Part shown: in pieces, positions 24,115 to 34,884 of the stretch
How the letters are laid out: each line of letters starts with the position of its first letter
Position numbering within the stretch: position 1 is the stretch's first letter
Assembly: GCA_025677835.1 (NCBI GenBank)
Contig: JAIXMR010000003.1
Span: 62,001 to 126,000, forward strand
From: Sporodiniella umbellata
Taxonomy: Eukaryota > Mucoromycota > Mucoromycetes > Mucorales > Rhizopodaceae
Reading direction: 5' to 3'
Length of the DNA: 64,000 nucleotides
The notes under the pieces: model-generated
Seen by the model: only the letters and a program-made list of their open reading frames with translations
The model's database searches: none
What the model was told of the DNA's origin: nothing
Made by a program: the position numbers and the translations under genes

Positions 24115-25449
24115 ATGAGCGATACTTCACTCGGACCAAAAGGGCTGACGATTGAGCAACAAAAGGAAATTGCTATGATTCAATCGCAAGCAGCAAGCAA
24201 AATGCATCAATCTCACATCACTACACAGACTTCCCTTTATATAAGAGAGTTGTCCCCTGACGTGAATGAGGCCATATTGAAGGATCATTTTGGGAATGTA
24301 AAGAGCGTTTATATATGCCGCGATTCAGTGACAAACCAGAGTTTAGGATATGCGCAGATCAGCTTTCATACTCCAGAAGAATGTAATTTTTTTTTTGTTT
24401 TTCTCAATAACTTACAGTTATTGTAGGTAGTGCAGCTTATAAAAACTTAAATAATTCCAAAATTGACGGCACAACATATCGATTAACGATATCGGAGCGA
24501 GAGACGACAAAACGAGTGATAGGGGCTGGCAATATTGTTTTAAAGAATTTACATCCCAATGTGGATAACAAGTCATTGTATGACACGTTTTCCAGATGGG
24601 GAAATATAACTTTTTGTCGCGTCATGAGTAAGATCTCCAACGGCTCTATCCATTATTATGGATATGTAAATTACGATACATACGCTGCAGCAGAAAGGGC
24701 AATATCTTTTGTCAATGGAAAAATGTTATTTGGAAAAGAAGTGTAATGCGAACAAAACTTTTTAAAAACTACAACTAAAACTAAAACATAATAGACAGGC
24801 AGCACACCAAGCGAATCGCAATGAAAGAGAGGCGTCATTAACCAGTAATGATCAGTCTCGGTTTACAAATGTCTATGTAAAGAATCTATCGAATGAAGTG
24901 ACAGAAAAGAATTTAAGCGATCTATTTAGCACAGTTGGACCTGTCAGCTCAATACTCATTCAGCGAGATGATGAACATAAACCTAAAGGCTTTGGTTTTG
25001 TAAACTTTGAATCGTCTCTTGATGCAGAAAAAGCCGTAACTGAATTTCATGAAAAACAGTTTTTTGGAAAAAAACTGTTTGTGACCCGAGCGCAAAAAAA
25101 GTCAGAGAGAGAGGACGAATTAAAACGACACTATCAAACCTCTAAATACCCAGGAGCAAATTTATATATCAAAAACCTAGCTGAAGACGTGACAGACAAA
25201 GTACTAGTAGACACTTTCTCTTCTTTTGGGAGTATTACAAGTGCCAAAGTAATGAGAGACGAACAAACAGGGAACTCAAAAGGTTTTGGATTTGTCTGTT
25301 TCAGTATTCCCGGCGACGCCACTCGCGCCGTGACAGAAATGAACGGGCATTTTGTTTCTTCAAAGCCAATTTACGTCGCATTAGCACAGCGTAAAGAAGA
25401 TCGTCGAAATTATTTAGAGTCACAACTATTGCAAAAAACGAATAAATAA
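24115..25449 (+). CDS. Short polyadenylate-binding-protein-like protein, four RRMs, no MLLE domain
   Basis: Model: join(24115..24382, 24427..24742, 24795..25449), 412 aa. Four RNA-recognition motifs follow each other in the Pab1 order: RRM1 about residues 46-122 (SLYIRELSPDV, SLGYAQISF), RRM2 about 134-207 (NIVLKNLHPNV, YYGYVNYD), RRM3 about 230-305 (NVYVKNLSNEVTEKNLSDLF, KGFGFVNFE), RRM4 about 333-405 (NLYIKNLAEDVTDKVLVDTF, KGFGFVCFS). RRM3 and RRM4 match Pab1 well; RRM1 and RRM2, which carry most poly(A) and eIF4G binding in Pab1, are clearly divergent. The protein stops right after RRM4 (SQLLQKTNK), so the linker and the C-terminal MLLE domain of canonical ~600-residue PABPs are absent. 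I see no donor site near the stop that would extend it. It is probably a specialised paralogue with a canonical PABP elsewhere. Confidence 0.85.
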
Positions 25450-26163
25450 TACCCTTTGTAAATTAAACCAAATAGCTCATATTATTAAAAAAATGATTTT
25501 TAATAAACTAGCAGCGTTCAACAATACATAAAGAAAAAAACCCAAGATTCTATTGAAACTGACTTCACCAGAACACCTTTCCCCTCCCAGGCACATTGCT
25601 GATGAAGTGTACAAAAGGCTTTACCTAAAAAGAGCATGTGAAATCGTTCAGAATTTTATTGACAGTGTTCGACTTGTTTAATTTAGCTACATATTATACA
25701 GACTCCAAACACTCACTGGCAACATTACCGCATTACGGATGTTAACGTTTTTATGTCATATACAGCAATTACTGTGTGCATAAAGTGGTAATTAACTAAA
25801 GAAAATTCGCTAAAATACAAACCGGGTCCCCATAAAAACTTGGTCTTAAATGCAAGACAAAAAATAGCCTTAGATAAATTATCAGTACCGGAAAAATAAA
25901 ATCTTGGGAGTTGGTTTTAGAGTCTTGTTCATGAGCTCTTTCTTTAGAGTATGTATGTATATTGTTTGAGAGAACTCGCTTTGTTTAAAAAATTGTTAAT
26001 TAATTAACAGTCAAACCGTGAATCTTAGCTAAGACCGAAAAGGTTAAATCCTTGATCGACACATAAATTTCGTGCAACAGAGCAATGACAAGAACCATAT
26101 CTCGGCTTCTATATAAATAGTATTAAACTAATTCTAACATGTGTTGATTTTTCTCAGTTTTTC
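25450..26163. other. 714-bp gap before the aspartic protease
   Basis: No coding signal. It contains the 3' end of the PABP-like gene and, at its right end, the TATA box of the protease. Confidence 0.55.
26110..26120 (+). promoter_or_regulatory. TATA box of the aspartic protease gene
   Basis: TATATAAATAG lies 44 bp before the ATG at 26164. Sequence and distance make this one of the best core-promoter matches in the window, as expected for a regulated secreted protein. Confidence 0.65.
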
Positions 26164-27450
26164 ATGGTTTTTTTTTTAGCTTCGTTTTACGCTTGTCTAG
26201 CTATTGCTGTTATAGTTGTAAAAGCAGCACCGGACGGCAAAAAAATTAGTGTTATCTTGCAAAAAAACGAAAAATACGAGCCCAACATTAAGCTTTCTTT
26301 AAATAAAGCAATAAAAAGATACGGAAAAAAAGATATAAAAACAAATAAGCAGGCAAAGATAAAACCCAGTAATAAGGGTCATGTAACTGTTGTTAACTAC
26401 GAAAGAGATTCTCAGTATATTGGAACTATAACAGTTGGAACTCCTGGAATAAAGCTCAAGCTAAACTTTGATACGGGATCTTCTGATTTATGGTTTGGTA
26501 ATACTTGAGAAGAGAAATTCAAGAAAAATTCATACGATAAAAACAGGGTCGGTTTCTTGCAAGTCATGTGGGTCGTCCCAAACTCTATACAGTCCTTCGA
26601 AATCTAGCACCTTCAAGTCTGATGGACACCCATGGTCTATAAAATACGGAGATGGATCTACCTCATCTGGTACTTTAGCTTATGACACAATCAAAATTGG
26701 GAACTTCAAGATAAAAAACCAGGCTATTCAATTGGCAGAAAAAGAATCGTCTTCATTTATTGATGGCCCAATTGATGGAATCATGGGACTTGGATTTGAC
26801 AAAATGAGCTCTATAAAAGGTGTCAAAACTCCTGTATCCAACCTAGTTAGCCAGGGCCTTATATCACAGCCTATTTTTGGAGTTTATCTTGGAAAATCTA
26901 TCCGTGGAGGAGGTGGAGGTAAGTTGGCTATATAGCCTTGTTTATCTTATAAAAACTTATTTTTTTTACAGAATTTATCTTTGGAGGCTACGATTCTTCT
27001 AAAATTAAAGGAAAGTTGACTACCGTTCCCGTTGATAACAGTCAAGGATATTGGGGAATCAAAGCAGATAATGTCATGGTCGGAAAAAAATCAGTTGTGA
27101 GCTCATTTAATGCTATTCTTGACACTGGAACTACTTTGCTTCTTTTTCCCACCAAAATCGCTTCAAAAATCGCCAAGGCTTATAATGCAAAAAGTTTGGG
27201 AGACGGTACATTTTCTCTTGACTGTGATGTGTCAAAACTAAAGCCTCTGGTCTTTAATATAAATGGAAACGCTTTTAAAGTACCTTCAGATTCTCTTATA
27301 TACCAAAAAATAGGCTCAAAATGCATGGCTGGGTTTGGTGAAGGGGATTTTGATGCAGCTATTTTGGGCGATGTATTTTTAAAAAACAACTATGTAGTCT
27401 TCAATCAAAAGGTTCCTGAAGTCAGAATTGCTCCTTCCATTGATTCTTAA
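26164..27450 (+). CDS. Secreted aspartic protease (A1 family, rhizopuspepsin-like)
   Basis: Model: join(26164..26497, 26547..26918, 26972..27450), 394 aa. A signal peptide (hydrophobic core through about residue 21, ending VVKA) precedes a Lys-rich propeptide and a bilobed pepsin fold. The two catalytic aspartates are at about D103 (NFDTGSSDLWFG) and D286 (AILDTGTTLL); the flap Tyr is in IKYGDGSTSSG. The Cys pair in SCKSCGSSQT and the late CDVS...KCMAGFG pair fit the two disulphides of rhizopuspepsins. Other close family matches are GLGFD, GVKTPVSNLVSQGLIS, PIFGVYLGK and NNYVVFNQKVPEVRIAP. It should act extracellularly or in the secretory pathway, usually at acid pH. No GPI or membrane anchor is visible. 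The mature part is unusually Lys-rich. Confidence 0.95.
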
Positions 27451-27925
27451 AACATAAAATTTAACATAAAAAAAGAAATACGCTTATAATAAAAAAATGT
27501 AATAGCAGAACACATTACATGCAAAGACTTTATAGCGCTTTAAAAGAGCCTACATAAAAACACGCAACTGCTTTGGTCTACATGGCCGGATAAGTAGACT
27601 GACTTTTAATTAGCAAAAACGATATGTACAAAGCCCAATCATCCAAACGATCTGATACATTGACTCAGTGTAGTTCTTATCAATTGAGGTCTTTTCTCGT
27701 TATGTATTCCTTTTTGGAAAAATAATTACTATAAAGATGTATTTTGCTACTGGATTGAAGCTTTTGAACTCAACAGTAAATTCATCCAATTGCAGCTGGA
27801 CAAGTTCGCTTCCAACCATTTTTTAATTAAACCATGAGCTCTATTTAGTGCAGTTATTTCCATACCTTTTATTTGTCTGCTTTTTCAACGCGTAATTTAG
27901 CATATTTTTTTAAAAAGAAGAAAGG
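27451..27925. other. 475-bp gap before LHS1
   Basis: A/T-rich, no coding signal. It should carry the LHS1 promoter. I could not identify an unfolded-protein-response element with confidence. Confidence 0.5.
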
Positions 27926-30900
27926 ATGTTATCTCGTTGGCTATACCCTCTGCTGTGTATAGCTTTATTACTATGTATAAAACTGCCTTCTGTCGATGCA
28001 GCAGTAATGTCTATTGATTATGGTACCGAATGGTTTAAAGTCGGTTTAATAAAGCCTGGAATGCCTTTGGATGTCGCTTTAAACAAAGATTCTAAAAGAA
28101 AAACTCAATCAGTTGTCACCTTCCGCAATAATGAGCGTATATATGGTAGCGATGCTATCAGTCTGGTAGTGTTTATGCAGAACATAAAAGCAACCAATCT
28201 AATTTTATATAGGCTGGACGTTTTCCTCATTTGACATACACCAATTTAAAAAGCATCCTTGCAAAAAGCTTTGACGATCCTCTTGTTCAGGAATACCGCG
28301 AACGACATGTTAACAAAATGATTGTTGATGAGAAAAGAAACGCTCCTGTTTTTGCTCATAGTGAATCAAACCAACTTTCCGTTGAAGAACTAATTGCCTA
28401 TCAATTCCAAAACGCAAAGAGACAAGCTTCAGAAACAGCAGGGGAAAATGTAAAGGATGTTGTTATAACTGTGAGTATAGCTGAGGGTATCAACAGGTCA
28501 GGGTATTCAAATTTTTCTTAGATCACACCATTTGCAAACCAATACGAACGTCAAGCCATCCTTGATGCAGCTGAACTTGCAGGATTAAATGTTCTCTCTT
28601 TGATGCACGACGAAACTGCAGGTGGGTTCAATTGAGCTTTTGTTGTGCGTGGTTTAACCCTTTTTTTTTTTTCAAGTTGCTTTGAACTTTGCTGTGAACC
28701 AAGAGTTAAGTAAAGAGCCTGAGAGCCATTTGTTTTACGATATGGGAGCTGGATCTACTGTTGCGTCAATCGTTACCTTCTCAGAAATTCAAGATACCAA
28801 AACAAAACGCTATACTCCCCAATTGGAAGTCAAGAGTGTTGGTTTTGACCGTACTTTAGGAGGTCATGAGTTTGATACTAGATTACAGCAATTGTTAGTT
28901 GAAGGGTTTATGAAACTTCATGCAGGAAAAGTTAAGGAAGATATCAAGACATCCAACGGAGCTATGATCCGCTTGTTAAAGGAGGCCAATAGAGTTAAAC
29001 AAATTCTAAGCGCAAATACCGAGACTTTTGCTTCTGTAAGTTTCAGAAGGAGAAGGTCAATTTCTAATAAGCATTTTAGATTGAGGGTCTTCACGAAGGG
29101 CTAGATTTTAAGTGGAAAGTATCCCGTGCTGAATTAGAGAGCATTACACAGGACCTAGTTGCGCGCGTCAATCTTCCTCTTCAAGCAGCTTTGGATGCAG
29201 CCAACATGACTATTGTAAGTTCAAAGAACTAGCAAAAGTTGCGTCTATATGGGCTCCTTACTAAAACTTGTATAAAAGGACGACATTAAATCTGTTATTC
29301 TCGTCGGAGGTGGCGTGCGTGTACCAGCCATTCAGAACCAATTGAATGACTTTGTTGGCCGGTAGATATTTTCCCAGCTAGTTTTTAAAAAAGGTATTAA
29401 CCTACTTTATAGTGAAAAGATTGCCAAGAACGTAAATGGTGATGAGGCTGCTGTGTTGGGAGCAGCATTCCGCGGAGCTTCTCTTAGCAACCAATTTAGA
29501 TTGAGTAAGCAAATGAATATTAAGGATATTACTGTGTTCCCTATTGAAGTGACCTATCAACCTCAAAACAAAAACGAAGACGGTAAAAAAGCTTTACATT
29601 CTAAAAAAAGCAAAGAACTAACAGACTTTATTTAACCAACCGTGTAGTCACTACAACCCTTTATGATACATTTGCAAACATTGGCAATCGTAACATCATG
29701 TCTTTCGATCGTAACACGGACTTCGAATTTGAAGTTAATTATGGAAAGGACATAAAAACGGATATGAGAGGTATTGCCAAAGTCAAAGTGAACGGCTTAA
29801 CTGCTGCATTCAAAAAACATCAGGACGATATCAAGAACTCAGAACAACCACCCAAAGTTCGTGTCATATTCAGTCTATCTGATTCTGGTATTCTTTCAGT
29901 AGCTGAAGCCTCTTTGACAGTTGGAAAGCCCACATTGAAAGAGAAGGTCAAATCGTTTTTTGGAGGAAAAGATAATACTGAAAACAAAGAAGAAGTAGCC
30001 TTATATTCTAAATTCGACTCTTTTACCTTAACTAATTTTTATCTCTCAATAGAGCAAAGAAGGAGAAAAAAAATCGAATGAAACAGAACCTAGCACCAAC
30101 AAAACATCCACTGAAGAAACCTCTAAAAAATCAGTAAACAAAATTCCTTTGGAGGTTGAATTTATTCCTTTGGAGAAGATTTCTCTCTCTGCACAAGAAA
30201 AAGAGATTGCAAAGAAAAGGTAGTTGATATTAACTTTAAAACTATCTAATACTTCTTAATAGAATCAAGGATCTTGATTTTATGGAAACGCAAAAACGAC
30301 TTCGCGAGGAAGCCCGTAATAGTTTAGAAAGCTTTGTTTACCGTGTTCAAGACTTTCTATATGATGATGTTGTACAAATCGTTACTAAGGAAGAAGATAT
30401 TGAAAAGTTTAGAGAAAAGCTCTCTGAAACCTCCGAATGGCTTTACGATGAGGGAGAAAACTCTGAAACACACATTTACAACACTAAACTTAGAGAACTT
30501 CAGTAAGTTAAACCCATATATACCAACGAGCTATTGACAAACATCTCACTGTCATTACAGATCTATTGAAGGCCCTATTCAGCATCGCTTCAAAGAGTAT
30601 AAAGAGCGCCCAAAGAACATTGAGCTTATTGCATCAATTGTCGAATCCGTCAAAGAATTTGCCAACAATATTCGGGGTCAGGCTGAGGACGTTCGCTATC
30701 ATACTGAAGAAGAGCTAGAAGCTCTTTCATCTACATCAAAGGCTGTTGAAGAGTGGATAGATGAACAAATTACCAAACAAAAAGCAATTCTAGACACAGA
30801 TGAACCTATTCTTTTGACTTCAAAGGTTTTAGAAAAGGCAAAACACCTTAAAAGTGAGCTATTGAAGCTCGTTAGTAAGAAAAAACCCAAGGTAGTCAAG

Positions 30901-31002
30901 AAGGAACCAACACCCCCTCAGGAGGAGGAGCCTAGTGAAGCTACTGAAAAGTCAGCTGAAGAGCCTGCAGCAACCCAAAGTCAGGAGCACGATGAGCTTT
31001 AG
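27926..31002 (+). CDS. LHS1: ER lumenal Hsp70-family chaperone (LHS1/GRP170/HYOU1-like)
   Basis: Model: join(27926..28165, 28213..28470, 28522..28621, 28677..29035, 29080..29214, 29279..29361, 29413..29582, 29648..29994, 30053..30219, 30263..30502, 30561..31002), 846 aa, 11 exons. Lhs1/Grp170 is the large ER Hsp70 that acts as nucleotide-exchange factor for BiP/Kar2 and helps protein import and folding. A signal peptide (hydrophobic to about residue 25) leads into the ATPase domain: MSIDYGTEWFKVGLI, VVITITPFANQYERQAI, DMGAGSTVASIV, VGFDRTLGGHEFD and VILVGGGVRVPAIQ. The beta domain (PIEVTYQPQ) is followed by an acidic/Lys-rich linker and a long helical lid with many Glu/Lys. The protein ends HDEL, a classic ER-retrieval signal, which confirms both the frame of the last exon and the location. 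Confidence 0.95.
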
Positions 31003-31257
31003 TCTGTAAAAAAAAGAAATAGAACAATAATAAAAGACATTTTCAAACAGGATATAATTCTTCTTTTATATATATTTCAAAGAACATAAAAAACATATAT
31101 ACACCTAACTTGTTTTTAGACTCTGGACTTGTAAGCTATTAGCTTGCCGCCTTACTCCAAAAAGGCAAGACAGGTTTCAAATCATTTTGATTTCAATTGG
31201 AGCCTATTAATTGGTGTATTTTGCTTTTTTATTTTTCTTCTCCTGTAAACTGCTGAA

Positions 31258-32381
31258 ATGAGCGAAAACAATCACCAGAACGTTTCTACAACAAACAGCT
31301 CTAATCCTGGAGATACAATCAGCGTTTTTGTGACCCACGTCAAACAACTTTTATTATCCCTTCCACCAGTATCTACCTTTATATTGCTGTCGCCTTGGGT
31401 TCTACTTGTAGTGGATTATGCCTTAATACATTTATATTCGAATTCCATTAGTCAGTGGTTTTATCTTGACGTAGAAAAAGTCATCGGTAGTTACCAAGGT
31501 AGAAGCAAACACAAAACAAGCAGGATTTACGAATATGTTTTTATCTTTTTTTCTTTCTGATCGTTAAAGTTCAACGACTTGCTCTATACCCTCTTAGCTC
31601 AACATCCTTTGTTAAGGCACTTGTTTCAACAATTTGGCTGTTTCCAGAAGTACATAAGCTAGAAAAAAGACACGGCTCTCTGAAAACGGCATGGCTAACT
31701 CTAGTCTTATACACTGTTGTCCCTGCAATAGGCTATACAGCAGCCCTCAAAGCTATTTCATTTTTAAATTTACAGTATGAACATGTTTTTAAAGAGGCAG
31801 TGTATAGCGGAGAATGGGGATGGATAGTGGCTTTCGTATTTTGGTCTAATTTAGAGGTTGATCGTGAAGGGAGTAACCCTAATACAATGTAAGCGTCTGG
31901 TCCCTAAAGACAAAGCGTGTTTAACACAAATTAGAATGGGAGGAACAGTTCCTATGTCTAATAAGGTTATGCCGTTCATAGCCTTTTTAGTTTTTGTAGT
32001 TCTTGTTCCTGCTTCATTAGCTATTTTGAATATATTTGCTGGTGTAATAGCATGTTTATGTAAGAAAAACATAAACTTTGCTGCATATGAATAGATGATT
32101 GATTATTGTTGTATTTGAGAGTAGATGTATATGAAAAAATTCCAGTGTTTTTGCTTCCTTCAAACGAAACATATTCTAGTTTTGAAAAGAAAGCTTGGTT
32201 ATCGCCTCTAACCTCAGCTCCCAACTATGTGCCTGCTAATCAAAGCGAACTCTACTTACCTATTGTCAACCCCACAAGCGGCTCATCAGTTTTTGAAAAT
32301 ATATCAGCTCGCTTTAATAATAGGACAACTTCCTCAAACAATAGTTTTCCTGGACAAGGTCATAGACTAGGATCTTCTTAA
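31258..32381 (+). CDS. Rbd2-type rhomboid-like membrane protein, apparently catalytically dead, with SHP box
   Basis: Model: join(31258..31498, 31570..31888, 31935..32059, 32122..32381), 314 aa. It aligns with the fungal Rbd2/RbdB rhomboids: about six hydrophobic segments, the loop block LALYPLSSTSFVKALVST, then LEKRHGSLKTAW, and a C-terminal LLPS...FPGQGHRLG. In active members the serine sits in a G-x-S-x-W motif and the histidine in a following S-x-x-GH segment. Here the first reads SGEWGWIV (no serine where the nucleophile should be) and the second PASLAILNIFAGVIA, which has no histidine. FPGQGHRLG is an SHP box, the p97/Cdc48-binding motif also present in fission-yeast Rbd2, which helps cleave the SREBP Sre1. 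The last acceptor chosen (GAG then AG) is needed to avoid a stop. The family call is good; the inactivity is inferred from the missing residues. Confidence 0.78.
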
Positions 32382-33004
32382 CAGACAAAAAAATACATAC
32401 GTTGTTACTCTAGTTCTCTCAAGGAAAAGCAGTTTATATCTAGATTTTTTCTTTCAAAAACTTGTATAAACATTACATAACAATTCGTTCTTCTCAACAA
32501 TGTTTTTTTTTTTCTGATTTAGCAGCAGCCTTATAAACAAATTGAAACATGAAGATAACTAAAGCTATAAATTCTAGCTCGAGATTGAACATTCCAGAGC
32601 ATCAACCCAGCCTTTCTTTCCTTAGTGATTCTATTTTTTGTTTCATGACAACAATACTGACAAAGCAGTCATTTAATGTTGCTAAATAGCGGCCCCTGTA
32701 TCGATAAAACTATGGTTTTGTTAAAGCGGCTTTCATTAGTAAATGAAGTTTTCGATCAATCCTAAAAAAGTACACCGTCAATCGAAAAAATATATTTTTA
32801 TGCTATTTTACTTTTTGGGAACAAAAATGCTTTTTATGATTGATAGCAGACCTTTATTCAATAACCTTTTAACTAAACTAGTCTTGTTTCGATTATTTCT
32901 ATCTTTATATATACATATATAGTTTTTTTTCTCTCTTTTGTCATTTTTTTACTAGTTTTTTCTTGTACTCTATTTTCAATTGGTACTAATTTTGTTCTGT
33001 AACA
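32382..33004. other. 623-bp gap before the F-box gene
   Basis: A/T-rich and non-coding. A TATATATA-like stretch near 32905 lies about 95 bp before the next ATG and may be its TATA element. Poly-T/C tracts follow it. Confidence 0.5.
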
Positions 33005-34138
33005 ATGAAAGGTGTACATCTTGCCTTACGACTACCTGAAATTGTTGGTCAGATTCTCTTCTATTTGGTCAATACACCAGAGCAAGAAAAAAAAAAGTTG
33101 TATTGTAATATATATCAGTGCCTTTTTGTCAACTCTCTATGGCACGATGTTGCTTTTAAACAACTATGGAAACATGTTGTATTTGAGGATGGAAAATCAG
33201 AATACGAATCATTCCTTAAATTTGTATCGATTGCAACAAACACAAAAATTGTTAAAAAACATCAACTTTTGAACACTCAGCCCCAACATAATGGCGTCCT
33301 ATCAGGATATAGCAATGGAAATGGCATGATTAAAGAAGAACTTGAATCGATAGAAAACGATGTCTTTATGTCAAATAACAGTTACCGTACTCAATACTAT
33401 CGCTCTATTCGCACAATCAGCTTGAAAAAAATAAAAGAAGAGTCCATTAACGAACCGCTTGAACGCCTGGCGCCTTATGTTCAGCATCTTAAAAGGCTAG
33501 ATATGTACATTTGCGACTATTTTATGGATAGCACTATTCAAACATTTATAAAACTGGGCGCCTTTTCATTGCTTACAGAACTGTCTTTAGCAGGATGTAA
33601 CCGAATAACCGATTGTGCCATTATAGGTGTGGCAAACTGTTGTAAAGATTTACAACACCTTGACCTTAGAGCCTGCGGGCAGGTATCTGACAACTCAATA
33701 TGCGAAATTGCAAAAAACTGCCACAATTTGCAGCACCTAAATGTTGGAAGAGTAAGAGACAGAGAGAAAATTACAATCCGGTCAATTGGAATGATAGCCG
33801 AGCACACAAAGGTGACAGTACTAGGCTTAGCAGGCTGTGATATGACGGACAAATGTTTAGCACTTTTAGCCAAGCACCGAGGAAAGTATTTGGAGAGAAT
33901 TTCTGTCAATAACTGTCATAGGCTATCCAACAAAACTTTAAAAGTCTATGTAACGCAGTGTCCAAAGTTATCAGTTTTTGAAATGAAAGAATGTCATTTT
34001 ATAAACGATTGGGGATTAGTAGCACGGTTGGTGCAAAGGCGTGTTTTACTAACCCTATGCGATCAACAAAATAAAGACTGTACCGAATGGGCTCGCAGAA
34101 ATGGAAAAGTAATACATGTAAGAGCGCCTGTTAAATGA
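33005..34138 (+). CDS. F-box and leucine-rich-repeat protein (AMN1/FBXL-like)
   Basis: Single-exon gene, 377 aa. The N terminus has a short F-box-like helix set (LPEIVGQILFYLV, then CLFVNSLWHDVAFKQLWKHV) that would bind Skp1 in an SCF ubiquitin ligase. After a low-complexity linker, residues about 180-350 hold six or so cysteine-containing LRRs of the AMN1/FBXL type: LTELSLAGCNRITDCAI, LQHLDLRACGQVSDNSI, LQHLNVGRVRD, VTVLGLAGCDMTDKCL, LERISVNNCHRLSNKTL, LSVFEMKECHFINDWGL. The repeats would present the substrate. Many Mucoromycota carry large families of such proteins, so orthology cannot be fixed. The start is the first ATG after a T-rich leader. Confidence 0.85.
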   Translation: MKGVHLALRLPEIVGQILFYLVNTPEQEKKKLYCNIYQCLFVNSLWHDVAFKQLWKHVVFEDGKSEYESFLKFVSIATNTKIVKKHQLLNTQPQHNGVLSGYSNGNGMIKEELESIENDVFMSNNSYRTQYYRSIRTISLKKIKEESINEPLERLAPYVQHLKRLDMYICDYFMDSTIQTFIKLGAFSLLTELSLAGCNRITDCAIIGVANCCKDLQHLDLRACGQVSDNSICEIAKNCHNLQHLNVGRVRDREKITIRSIGMIAEHTKVTVLGLAGCDMTDKCLALLAKHRGKYLERISVNNCHRLSNKTLKVYVTQCPKLSVFEMKECHFINDWGLVARLVQRRVLLTLCDQQNKDCTEWARRNGKVIHVRAPVK

Positions 34139-34884
34139 TCCAAAATAAAAGTATAACAATACTCGATTTTGTAATTGGAGTTGATCAAATGGTGTATTAT
34201 TTCTTATGCGAGCTTTGTAGCCCAAGGTTGTTGAATTCAAAGTACAGTGCTTCCAACACCAATGTCACATTTTATAACACAAACTATACAAAAATACACG
34301 ACGTCGATTTTGGAAACATTATATCTATACTCGGGAAAGAAAATGTAGCACTGAATTTTATTTCTTTACAGATGTTTTATTAGAACCCTTTTTTTTCTTA
34401 AACGACTCAATGTGATAGGACTGACCTGTAATCTTAGTCGACAAAGCCAAGGCTAAACCTATAAGCCTTTAGTCTGATTTTCCACGTTTAAACTTGCACT
34501 GTACTACAACACTAAAAGGCGAGGTACAAAAATAAAACAGTGTGGTTAGGACCTCATAAGTTTCGTTTCATGAGTTTAGCAAACTAAAAGCTGTAAATTG
34601 CACTTGATCTTTATAATAAACCATAAATTTTCATAAAATTTTTTGCTGTTTATGACAGCACAAGAGTATTGAACTTTTCTTTTCTCAGAAATCCATACAC
34701 CATTACAATCGTTTCTGTAAAGCGTTACGAAATAAACAGGGTCTACATATTTTACTGTCGTATTTTTATGAGATGAAATGGTGAATCTAAAAGAGGAGCA
34801 TCCTAACAAAAGATTTCTTGTTTATGAGTTTATTTATAGTACGCTCAGGAAACAGGTCCGGTTTTCAGAGTTGCAGGACTCTAT
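34139..34884. other. Convergent 3' region between the F-box and MFS genes
   Basis: 746 bp between two facing 3' ends. Short frames here (for example 34778-34972) are antisense to the last MFS exon or unsupported. Nothing else is seen. Confidence 0.55.
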
